Assembly: GCA_003482455.1 (NCBI GenBank)
Contig: DMYW01000069.1
Coordinates: forward strand, 15,191 to 79,190
Length of the DNA: 64,000 nt
Origin: Rheinheimera sp.
Lineage (GTDB): Bacteria; Pseudomonadota; Gammaproteobacteria; Enterobacterales; Alteromonadaceae
Reading direction: 5' to 3'
Below, piece by piece: positions 7,630 through 15,413 of this stretch. The notes below the pieces were generated by a model, which was not told where the DNA came from, did no database searches, and saw only the letters and a list, made by a program, of their open reading frames with translations. Every line of letters starts with the position of its first letter. The first letter of the stretch is position 1. Position numbers and translations under genes: made by a program.

Positions 7630-8487
7630 ATGTCCAACCGTCCGTCGTTAACGCCAAGCGAACTTGCCCCAACCGGCTTAGGGCTGCGCCGTGAGCATGT
7701 CACAGATTTGCTGGCGCTGACCGACAGCGACGTAGCGGCGCTGGGTTTTTTAGAATTTGCGCCAGAGAATTGGTTGCCGTTTGGTGGCATATTGCAGCAA
7801 CGCATCGCGGCGATCGCCGAGCGTTTCCCGCTGGTTTGCCATGGTTTGTCGCTGAATATTGGCGGCGTTGACCCGATCAATGTGCAGTTTTTGCGCGACT
7901 TAAAACAGTTTTTCGACCGCTATCCGGTGCAGATCTACAGCGAGCATTTAAGTTACACCGCGGCAGGTGGCCAGCTGTATGACTTGTTGCCGCTGCCATT
8001 TCGCCAGGATGCGGTCACGCATGTGGTGTCGCGAATTCAGCAAGTGCAAGACGCCTTGCAGCGGCCTTTAGTGCTGGAGAACATCTCGTTTTACAGCCCA
8101 GTCGCGCCTGAGATGACGGAGCTGGAGTTTTTGCTCGAGGTCCTTAAACAAAGCGGCTGCGGCTTATTGCTCGACGTCAACAATGTGTACGTCAATTCGA
8201 TCAATCATGGCTATGACGCTAAAGCCTTTATCGATGCCTTGCCGACAGCGCAGATCCGCTACGGTCATATTGCAGGGCACTACCAACAAGCGCCGGATCT
8301 ATTGATTGATACCCACGGCAGCGACGTCTGTGACGAGGTATGGCAATTGCTCAAATACACTTATCAGCGCCATGGCGTGTTTCCAACTTTGCTGGAGCGC
8401 GATTTTAATTTGCCGCCGCTGCCTTTGCTATTACAGGAACTCAACCAGCTGCAACACCTACAACAGCAAGTGCGGGAGGGCGTATGA
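7630..8487 (+). CDS. hvfB: HvfB family MNIO-type RiPP maturase (DUF692)
   Basis: A 285-residue DUF692 TIM-barrel protein of the multinuclear non-heme iron oxidase family, which also includes MbnB, TglH and ChrH. Family landmarks are all present: GLGLRREH at the start, FAPENW, HGLSLNIGG, SEHLSYT, LENISF, LLDVNNVYVNSINHG, YGHIAGHY, DTHGSDVCDEVW and LERDFNLPPL. The His, Glu and Asp residues in these motifs bind the iron ions. With HvfC it is expected to modify Cys in the EGKCG repeats of HvfA in the cytoplasm before export. GGAG lies six bases before the start codon. It overlaps hvfC by four bases, so the two are translationally coupled. Confidence 0.93.
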   Translation: MSNRPSLTPSELAPTGLGLRREHVTDLLALTDSDVAALGFLEFAPENWLPFGGILQQRIAAIAERFPLVCHGLSLNIGGVDPINVQFLRDLKQFFDRYPVQIYSEHLSYTAAGGQLYDLLPLPFRQDAVTHVVSRIQQVQDALQRPLVLENISFYSPVAPEMTELEFLLEVLKQSGCGLLLDVNNVYVNSINHGYDAKAFIDALPTAQIRYGHIAGHYQQAPDLLIDTHGSDVCDEVWQLLKYTYQRHGVFPTLLERDFNLPPLPLLLQELNQLQHLQQQVREGV

Positions 8488-9227
8488 CACAGACAAATGT
8501 GCCGCTGCAACAACTGTTGCAAAGTGTCGCCGATGCCGTGCGTTATCCGACACAACCAGCCCCTGCCGGCATGGCGGAATCGCGGCTAGCTGTGTATCGC
8601 GAATTGGTCCTCAATAATATCCGCAGTTTTGTTCGCAGCGCTTTTCCTGTGCTGCGCTCGATTGTTGGCGATGAGCTGTGGGATGCCAAAATCGGCTTGT
8701 TTGTGCAACAAACCGCCATGCATAGCCCGTATTTTATTGATATTCCGAAGGCTTTTTACGATTGGTTGCTTGAGCACACCGACGATCTGCCGCCGTTTGC
8801 AGCAGAGCTTGCCTATTACGAATGGCTAGAGCTGGATGTGTACCGGCGACCAGGCCCCTTGCTAGCAGCGAGCGAGCCGCTTGATGCCAAGGCGATTGCA
8901 AGCAAAGTCTGGCAGCTCGCCGCTTGTGTTGAACTGGTTGCTAGTCGGTTTCCGGTGCATCAATTAAGCGCGGCGCAGCAGTGGCAGGAACCACCAGCCG
9001 AGCCAACCTTTTTGGCCTTGTATCGGGACCGCGAGGGGCAGGTGCAGTTTATGCAGCTCACAGCGCTCAGCATGGCAGTGTTGCAATTGCTACAAGCGCA
9101 ACCACAAACCCTTGAGCAACTGCAAGCGCAGCTAGCGCCGCTGGTGCCGCAGCTGGCGGTGGATCAGCTCGCGCAAGGCATTGCTCAGTTGCTCGAGCAA
9201 TGTGGGCAACTTGGCGTGCTGGTGTAG
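8484..9227 (+). CDS. hvfC: HvfC family RiPP maturation partner (DUF2063)
   Basis: A 247-residue protein with the DUF2063 N-terminal domain typical of DUF692 partners: YPTQPAPAGMAESRLAVYREL, NNIRSFVRSAFPVLRSIVGD, the hydrophobic YFIDIPKAFYDWL and LAYYEWLELDVYR. The C-terminal half is a winged-helix-like, Gln/Leu-rich domain (LSMAVLQLL...LEQLQAQLAPLVP). HvfC/BufC/MbnC proteins bind the RiPP precursor and deliver it to the MNIO. The ATGA overlap with hvfB supports a stoichiometric complex. The next gene starts 213 bases later and looks independent; I see no feature in that gap. Confidence 0.9.
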   Translation: MTQTNVPLQQLLQSVADAVRYPTQPAPAGMAESRLAVYRELVLNNIRSFVRSAFPVLRSIVGDELWDAKIGLFVQQTAMHSPYFIDIPKAFYDWLLEHTDDLPPFAAELAYYEWLELDVYRRPGPLLAASEPLDAKAIASKVWQLAACVELVASRFPVHQLSAAQQWQEPPAEPTFLALYRDREGQVQFMQLTALSMAVLQLLQAQPQTLEQLQAQLAPLVPQLAVDQLAQGIAQLLEQCGQLGVLV

Positions 9228-9440
9228 ATTGGTTGTACGGCCATCGGCATGACATAAAGCTCACGGACGTCGCACTGTTGGCCGCTCAGAGCACGCTTGA
9301 AGCCAATAAAAACCAGGTTTAGCCAGCGCTGTTGCTGCGCCTCCAGTACATGAAGCGAATTCACCCGGCTTGACCTTGCGCGCTGACAGGCCATAGTTGC
9401 GTAATAGTCAGCTCAAATTGCGCAGTAGAGGAACACTCGG

Positions 9441-12400
9441 ATGCAACAGCAGCCAACGCCACTGACGGCGATTTCCCACCAGCAACACCAGCTTTGTTTA
9501 GCCAGCGAAACTGCGACCAAGTGGCGACGCAGCCAGCTGCTTGGTTCCCTGCTTGGCCTTGGTTTATTAAGCAGTTGTGGTGGTGGCTCGTCTGACGCTC
9601 CCACCGAACCGCCGGTCGAGCCGGCGCTGAGCGCCAGTGCCGATAGTTATGTACTGGCGCCGAATCAAGCCCTGTTGCAAGTTGCTGCGCCGGGGCTGTT
9701 AGGCAATGACAGTTACACCGGCGCTGTGCAACTGCAGCTAACGGTGCCACCTGCTGCGGGCACGGTCTCAGTGCAAGCCGATGGGAGTTTTAGTTACCAA
9801 ACCAGCAGCCAGTTTCAACAAGTGGACCGCTTCAGTTACCGCCTGCAGCAAGGCAGCCGGCAAAGCGCCGAAGTGACCGTGAGCGTCAGCGGTGATCGCT
9901 CCAATCAACCCAAACCTGACACCAACCGAACTTTGCCGGTGCTGGGGGTGCACCCCGGTGGTTTAGCCTATTGGGAAAGCCCGTCGATGGCCGACGCGAT
10001 GGCAACTGCCGAGTGGCTGGAATTTGCTGAATTTCAGTGGGGCGAGGGCGTCTCGACTTATCAAAACCCACAGTTTAGTGCCAAGGGTCTGCCGAAGTAT
10101 CTCAATGAAGGCAAGTTCTTGCGGGTGCTGCTCAGTGGGCTGCATACCGAAGATGCTCGCTTGCATCGCGGCCGCGTGGTGTTGACGTGGCAAGGCACAG
10201 CAGACATTCGACTGGTCGATGGCGCTCAGTTTGTGGCGGCCGAATCTAACGGCGCCGAAACCGGTAGTGTGAGTAACGGTCGGCGCGTCTATCAGTATGG
10301 CGCCGATCGCAACGTCGGTGTGATGGAGATCCGCGCCATTGACGCCGCAGCGCCAATTACTAGTTTGCATGTCTGGTTGTCGGACCCAAGCGACCCTAGC
10401 AACAAGACGCTGGAAAACCAGTTGTGGCACCCGAACTTGCTGGCGCGGATCAACGATTTCCCGGGCTCAGTGCTGCGCACCATGGATTTAACCACCACCA
10501 ATGCCAATCCGCAGCGTGACTGGGCGGATCGGCGTCTGCCGACTGATGCGCGGCAAGTGGGCGTGATCAATCCTCGTTCGCCCGCGCCAGGCGCTAAAAA
10601 CTGGGACGGCGGCCCAGTGCCGGGCGATCGGCAAACCGGCGTGGCGTACGAACACTTGGTCGCTTTGGCCAACCAAACACGGCAAGACTTGTGGCTGAAC
10701 ATTCCGCACCTGGCTAGCGACGACTTTATCGACCAGTTGGCACTGCTACTGAAAAACGGTTCAGATGGCCAAACGCCGTATGCCAGTCAGGTGGCAAGCC
10801 CAATCCATGCGCCACTGGATCCGCAACTGCGGGTGTGGATTGAGTTTTCCAATGAGATTTGGGCCAATGGCGGCGCTTTTGCGCAAGGCGATTATGCGCA
10901 AGTGATGGCCGATGCACAGGGCATCAGCAAAGCGCAGTGGAATGCGCGGCAGTTTTGCCGCAGCTGGGATCGTATGGTCAAACAGCTGGGTAGCGAGCGG
11001 GTCGTCAAAGTGCTCGCCACCTTTACCGCCAACAGTGAGTACGATGCGCAGCTGCAAACTGAAGTAGCCAGCTACTGCCCGACACTCAATCCGGCGCTCA
11101 AAGCGCCGGATGTGCTGGCGGTCACGACTTATTTTGGCAATGACATTCAAGGTTATGTGCAGCAACAAGCGATCGCGGCAGCCGGTACCGCATCGCCATG
11201 GTTTTATCGCAATGAAACTTTTGCTGCCGGTGGTGAATCGCGTTATGTGTCCTTGCCGGCCAGCGATGCCTATTGGCAAAGTGAGCGTTACCAAACGCAG
11301 TTGCAAACAGCGCTGACCGAGTGGAAGCGGCGCTTATTGTCCGGCAATGCCGCCGAAGGCGGCGGGCCGGATGCCACTGGCTACAGCGGTGGCTTTGAAT
11401 TGTGGGTGCGCGCGCATTCGCGGGCGGCCTTTGGCAAAGAGATCCCGTTGGTGTCGTACGAAGGCGGGCCGTCTGTCTACACCGACTATCTCGACGGTGG
11501 CGATGAACGCGATGACGGCATCACCCATTTTATGACCGACCTCAATACCCTTGCCGGTGTACAGGAGCTGTACCGTATTCATCTAAATCAAGCTGCCAGC
11601 AAAGGCTTGCAACAGCATAATCCGTTTACGTTAAGCGGCGCCTGGGGCAAGTACGGGCAGTGGGGGCATTTGCGCTCGTTGGCGGTCGACCCAACTAGCC
11701 AAGTGAAGTACCAAACCATACTGCAGTGGTGGCAACAAGAGCCGACCTTTACGCCGCTGACGGCGCCCAAAGGCACTGTGCCTGCCTTTGTCACCGACGC
11801 CGAATTGCCGGCGTCCTTGCTTAACGAAGAGGTCGATCGTTACATGCAAGCCGACGGCGGTGATTCCGCGTTAAGCTATGAAATTATTGGCAGCGTGCTG
11901 GTGCCGGGATTAACTGCAGAAATTACCAAAGGTGGCGTACGGCTCAGTGGCACGCCGCAAGCGCGTGGTACGAGTTACTTGTACCTGCGCGTAGCTGATG
12001 CCGACGGTGACCGCGCCTGGCGGGTATTTGTGCTGCGTACCATTGCCCGTTCTAATTTACCGGCAGTGACGTTGGATTTTAACGCAGTGCCACTACTTGG
12101 CTTTGGCCAAGCGGTGGCAGAGCCGCTGGTCGACCCTGCCTCTGCCGAGTCGCAGCAGTACCAGTTTAGCTCGACAGGCAACGCCGGTTTGCTGGTCGAG
12201 CATGTGTTCCCGGATTTGGGCTGGTATGTGCCATGGCCATCGCCGGTGCTGCATAGCCAATATTGGGGCGGGCGTATTGTGCTCAAACGCGCTGACGGCC
12301 AGCCGTTTGATTTGAAGTCTGTCGATTTAGCCAGTGACGCCGCGCAAAGCGCCATCATTAAAAGTTCAGGTGCTGATGGATATGTGCATGAAACTACCGT

Positions 12401-12548
12401 CAATCTGCCGGCAGAGCGTGCGTTTACCACGGCCAATCTCGATTTAATTGAGGTGTATCAAGTGGAGATCCGCTGGCAACAATTGCCCGATGGGCAAGGC
12501 AGTGGACGGTTTGGCGCCGTGGATAACTTGCGGTTGAATCAACCGTGA
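9441..12548 (+). CDS. large secreted lipoprotein with Ig-like and glycosidase-like domains
   Basis: A 1035-residue protein with a late signal (RRSQLLGSLLGLGLLSSC), so Cys47 should be lipidated. A Gly/Ser/Pro linker (GGGSSDAPTEPPVEP) follows, then an Ig/cadherin-like domain at about 60-150 (LGNDSYTGAVQLQL..GTVSVQADGSFSYQ). A large domain at about 160-790 contains VWIEFSNEIWANG. That pattern is found in secreted proteins often annotated 'cellulose-binding' or GH-like, where the Asn-Glu pair resembles clan GH-A catalytic residues. Two small beta domains follow: an Ig-like ring reading LSYEIIGSVLVPGL and a C-terminal jelly-roll-like part. GAGGAAC precedes the ATG. Substrate unknown; polysaccharide is an inference. 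Confidence 0.7.
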   Translation: MQQQPTPLTAISHQQHQLCLASETATKWRRSQLLGSLLGLGLLSSCGGGSSDAPTEPPVEPALSASADSYVLAPNQALLQVAAPGLLGNDSYTGAVQLQLTVPPAAGTVSVQADGSFSYQTSSQFQQVDRFSYRLQQGSRQSAEVTVSVSGDRSNQPKPDTNRTLPVLGVHPGGLAYWESPSMADAMATAEWLEFAEFQWGEGVSTYQNPQFSAKGLPKYLNEGKFLRVLLSGLHTEDARLHRGRVVLTWQGTADIRLVDGAQFVAAESNGAETGSVSNGRRVYQYGADRNVGVMEIRAIDAAAPITSLHVWLSDPSDPSNKTLENQLWHPNLLARINDFPGSVLRTMDLTTTNANPQRDWADRRLPTDARQVGVINPRSPAPGAKNWDGGPVPGDRQTGVAYEHLVALANQTRQDLWLNIPHLASDDFIDQLALLLKNGSDGQTPYASQVASPIHAPLDPQLRVWIEFSNEIWANGGAFAQGDYAQVMADAQGISKAQWNARQFCRSWDRMVKQLGSERVVKVLATFTANSEYDAQLQTEVASYCPTLNPALKAPDVLAVTTYFGNDIQGYVQQQAIAAAGTASPWFYRNETFAAGGESRYVSLPASDAYWQSERYQTQLQTALTEWKRRLLSGNAAEGGGPDATGYSGGFELWVRAHSRAAFGKEIPLVSYEGGPSVYTDYLDGGDERDDGITHFMTDLNTLAGVQELYRIHLNQAASKGLQQHNPFTLSGAWGKYGQWGHLRSLAVDPTSQVKYQTILQWWQQEPTFTPLTAPKGTVPAFVTDAELPASLLNEEVDRYMQADGGDSALSYEIIGSVLVPGLTAEITKGGVRLSGTPQARGTSYLYLRVADADGDRAWRVFVLRTIARSNLPAVTLDFNAVPLLGFGQAVAEPLVDPASAESQQYQFSSTGNAGLLVEHVFPDLGWYVPWPSPVLHSQYWGGRIVLKRADGQPFDLKSVDLASDAAQSAIIKSSGADGYVHETTVNLPAERAFTTANLDLIEVYQVEIRWQQLPDGQGSGRFGAVDNLRLNQP

Positions 12549-12570
12549 TCTGACCACAGTTCCAACAAAA

Positions 12571-12595
12571 AGCCCGCTGTCACTGCGGGCTTTTT
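12571..12595 (+). terminator. bidirectional intrinsic terminator
   Basis: AGCCCGC (12571-12577) pairs with GCGGGCT (12585-12591). The hairpin is flanked by AAAA on the left and TTTTT on the right, so it can stop the 1035-residue lipoprotein transcript and the convergent minus-strand transcript. Confidence 0.85.
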
Positions 12596-12605
12596 ATGCA
12601 CTTGG

Positions 12606-13559
12606 TTAGCGTGCTTGCGCTCGTCTTTTTTGTATCGCTACCGCGTTTCTATAGCGCGTTAGATCTTCCACTGCTTGCATATGTTCCAGCTGGGCTGTGT
12701 AGAAATCTCGGTAGGCCAATTCAGCTTTAAAGCGGAGTTGACCATTGACGATGGTCCAGTCCTTGCGATATTTCAGCAGCTCTCGATGCATCGCGGCTAT
12801 CGTGTAATAGACCTTCAGTTGGTAATCCAAGCTTTCAATTAATTGTTGTTGGCGAACATCCAAGCCTCGCAGGAAACTGTTTAGTAGGTCTAGGATCGCT
12901 GAATCTGGTATGTCATGTGCCGTTAACTTGGCTTGAGCGTCATTGGTCAGGTTTGCCAACTTAGTTTTAGTGTCTTCCGTTAACGAGGTCAGCTTGGCAA
13001 GGTCAGCTTGCGCTTGTTTAAAGCTTGCTTCGTTTTCTAAGTTGTTTAGTACAATCAGTTGGTTGTACAACTGTTGGTCCAATAAATATTGATTCAATTG
13101 CAAGTGATATAAATCAGCCAGCGTCTTTTTCATTTCACTTTCGAATACACCACGTGTGCCATGGGCTGCTGGTTGAAGTTCGCTTGGCGCCAGTGGTTTT
13201 AGTTGTTCAGGGTGCTCAAAACGTTCAGCTAAAGACTTGCTCATCAGGGTGATTTCAGTCGCGACCACTTTGCTTTGCAGCACATTGTCGTCAATGACGC
13301 GTTTGGCAAACACAAAGATGGTGACTATCAGCACCGCAGTGGTGCCGATGCTGTACTGGATCGGCAAACGGCGCATCCCCAATGCATAAAAACCAAACCA
13401 AAAGGTAAAGCTGAGCACACACATCCAAAAACCGAGTGCCTGCACAGATTCGCCGCCACTGAGGAAAAAATAGGTGGTGATTGCGGTACTAAACAATATA
13501 AACAACAAGCCAAGGATGGCTAAGCCGATGCTTTTAAACGAAGGAGTTTGTGTGGTCAC
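12606..13559 (-). CDS. membrane protein with long coiled-coil domain, unknown
   Basis: A 317-residue protein. Three hydrophobic segments occupy about residues 10-35, 40-60 and 70-90 (IGLAILGLLFILFSTAITTYF; WMCVLSFTFWFGFYALG; IGTTAVLIVTIFVFAK). The rest, from about 105, is helical and rich in Gln, Leu, Lys and Asp with few Gly or Pro: QLNQYLLDQQLYNQLIVLNN, ASFKQAQADLAKLTSLTED, DYQLKVYYTIAAM. This suggests a coiled coil. No known domain is recognised. It stands alone between a shared terminator and the nuclease gene. A structural or stress-sensing membrane role is possible but not shown. Confidence 0.65.
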   Translation of the reverse strand: MTTQTPSFKSIGLAILGLLFILFSTAITTYFFLSGGESVQALGFWMCVLSFTFWFGFYALGMRRLPIQYSIGTTAVLIVTIFVFAKRVIDDNVLQSKVVATEITLMSKSLAERFEHPEQLKPLAPSELQPAAHGTRGVFESEMKKTLADLYHLQLNQYLLDQQLYNQLIVLNNLENEASFKQAQADLAKLTSLTEDTKTKLANLTNDAQAKLTAHDIPDSAILDLLNSFLRGLDVRQQQLIESLDYQLKVYYTIAAMHRELLKYRKDWTIVNGQLRFKAELAYRDFYTAQLEHMQAVEDLTRYRNAVAIQKRRAQAR

Positions 13560-13691
13560 GATCTGTCTCTAGGTTAGTGACGACGATGGCGTGAGCAAGG
13601 GGCTATCCGATGCGCAGACACGACATCCTGTCGATGGTAGATGTAAAAGTTTGTGAAGATGCTAACAGTCGGTGAATGGCTTGCCAAGGAT

Positions 13692-13720
13692 AAAAAAACA
13701 CCAGCCGGCGGCTGGTGTTT
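13692..13720 (-). terminator. intrinsic terminator of the S1/P1 nuclease gene
   Basis: On the minus strand AAACACCAGCC pairs with GGCTGGTGTTT over a three-base loop, followed by a run of seven T (13692-13698 as A on plus). It lies 27 bases after the nuclease stop. The rest of 13560-13746 shows no further feature. Confidence 0.85.
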
Positions 13721-13746
13721 TATCTGGAAAGTCAAATCACAGGTAA

Positions 13747-14541
13747 CTATTTGGCAAACAAGGCGTTTAAGTAGTTTGCAATCCGAACGCCGCCCATTTG
13801 CAGGCGCTTTTTTACCACCGGCATTTGTTGGAAACTGTAGTCCCAAGAGACTTCATCGCCGGTTGGATATGACTTTTCGCGCAATTCAGAACTTTCACGG
13901 ATCCAGTCTTTGGGCTCGAGCGAGGACCAAGCTTTTAATTCATCAGCGGTGATGTATTTGCGCAGCCAGCCTGACAATTCACTAAAGGATAAATCGGTGC
14001 CATCGAGCATTTCGCTGTCCCACACCTTGTGCAGGTTGGAATCGTGGCCGAAGTATTTCAGTTTGATGGTGTTACCACCTTTGTCATTGCGCGCAGCATC
14101 AGAGACGTGCAGCGGCTGATGCAAATCGCCGATGATGTGCACGATGAACCGCAGCGCTAGTTGTTTGTCGGCTTTGCTGGCTTTGGGATCTTGCAGTGTC
14201 GCGCTGAACTTCGCCAATGCAGTCATCGCATCGCCTTGTTGCGGCGCGTCGTCACTGTGGTAATCGTGTGGGTGTTTTAACGTGACGTAATGCCAAGGAT
14301 TGGCGGTTTTTTGCCAAAACTCATCGGGTGATGAACGCATATCGTCTGGGTAAGTCGCAGCTTCGGCCAGACTTTCGACACCCAAAATCGCTTCGACTTG
14401 CTTTTTGGCGTCGGCACTTAATAAATGTTCGGCGATATCGCCGGTGACGCGATGGCCCATCGCCCCCCAGGCTAAGGCTTGTTCAGAGACAACCAATGAC
14501 GCCAGCAGCAGCGACAGCTGGCTAAGTTTTTTTAATGACAT
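13747..14541 (-). CDS. secreted S1/P1 family nuclease
   Basis: A 264-residue Zn-dependent nuclease. The signal peptide ends ...EQALA, leaving an N-terminal Trp in WGAMGHRVTGDIAEHLL. In S1/P1 enzymes this Trp and the following His bind the tri-zinc cluster. Further ligand motifs are YPDDMR, WHYV, FIVHIIGDLHQPLHVSDA and DSNLHKVWDSEM. It would degrade single-stranded nucleic acid outside the cytoplasm, giving nucleotides and phosphate. The start at 14541 is chosen because the signal peptide starts there and the cleavage fits the family. An in-frame ATG at 14592 would spoil the signal. It has its own terminator and no operon partner. Confidence 0.92.
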   Translation of the reverse strand: MSLKKLSQLSLLLASLVVSEQALAWGAMGHRVTGDIAEHLLSADAKKQVEAILGVESLAEAATYPDDMRSSPDEFWQKTANPWHYVTLKHPHDYHSDDAPQQGDAMTALAKFSATLQDPKASKADKQLALRFIVHIIGDLHQPLHVSDAARNDKGGNTIKLKYFGHDSNLHKVWDSEMLDGTDLSFSELSGWLRKYITADELKAWSSLEPKDWIRESSELREKSYPTGDEVSWDYSFQQMPVVKKRLQMGGVRIANYLNALFAK

Positions 14542-14699
14542 ATGGAATTCCAGTGGACAGAAGGAACGGCACGTTGCGCCTGTTGTCGCCATTATAACGA
14601 CGGATGCCAGCTAATTGGCAACAGATCCGCAGTATGTGCGACAAAGTGATTATTTCAGGCGTTTATTGCAACGGCATGTCATAGAGCGCAGCTGGCTAT

Positions 14700-15413
14700 T
14701 TAAGCGTGTTTTTGCGGGGTTAATAACAAACGATAGCCAATGCCTGGCTCGGTGCGCAGGTACTTGGGTTCGGTGGGGTCATCGCCCAATTTTTGCCGTA
14801 AGTGGCTGACCACGATGCGCAAATAATGACTGTCGTCTTTGTGCGTCGGCCCCCAGACTTGTTCTAGTAGTTGCTGCGAAGTGATCACACTGTTCAGTTG
14901 TTGCGTCAGTAGCGCTAACACTTTGAATTCTTTAGGTGTGAGGTCAACTAATTGTTCCGCGACAGTGACCCGCCGTGTGGTTAAGTCAATCGACAAACGG
15001 CCGTCACTGACCTGCTCTAAGGTCTCCGGACGGGCATGGTCACGCAGTTGCGCCCGCACGCGAGCGAGTAACTCTTCGATGCTAAATGGCTTGCTGACGT
15101 AGTCTTGCGCGCCCAAATCCAGCGCTTGTACCTTGTCGGTATCGCTATTTCGCACCGACAATACCAGCACGGGCGTGCGCCCCGGCGTGCCTGCTTGCTG
15201 GCGAATATCCTTGAGCAGCTGCATGCCATCGCCATCAGGCAGGCCTAAATCTAGGATCACTAAATGGGGTTGTTCGGCTAGAAACTGTTTTAACCCTTGC
15301 AAGCGGGAGCCGGCTTCAAGCACTTGATAGCCGATACTGGTCAGTGCGATGCGTAACATTTTGCGGATCTGTTGTTCGTCTTCCACCAACAGAATTCGGG
15401 CGGCTTGGGGCAT
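14700..15413 (-). CDS. kdpE: KdpE-like OmpR-family response regulator
   Basis: A 237-residue regulator. The receiver domain has acidic VEDEQQ at 11-13, phosphoacceptor Asp55 in ILDLGLPDGDGM, and Lys in YVSKPFS. The C-terminal winged helix has DLTPKEFKVLALL and VSHLRQKLGDDPTEPKYLRTEPGIGYRL, which closely follow the KdpE pattern. Its start overlaps the stop of the kinase gene by one base (TAATG), so translation is coupled. With no kdpFABC nearby and trkH upstream in the same operon, its target may be K+ uptake through Trk; this is an inference from position. Confidence 0.9.
   Translation of the reverse strand: MPQAARILLVEDEQQIRKMLRIALTSIGYQVLEAGSRLQGLKQFLAEQPHLVILDLGLPDGDGMQLLKDIRQQAGTPGRTPVLVLSVRNSDTDKVQALDLGAQDYVSKPFSIEELLARVRAQLRDHARPETLEQVSDGRLSIDLTTRRVTVAEQLVDLTPKEFKVLALLTQQLNSVITSQQLLEQVWGPTHKDDSHYLRIVVSHLRQKLGDDPTEPKYLRTEPGIGYRLLLTPQKHA

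Noticed and set aside
7018..7880. Long minus-strand frames opposite hvfA and hvfB
   Set aside because: They are antisense shadows of the repetitive EGKCG codons and of hvfB. Their composition (runs of Phe, Ala, His-Leu-Pro-Ser) follows from the sense repeats.
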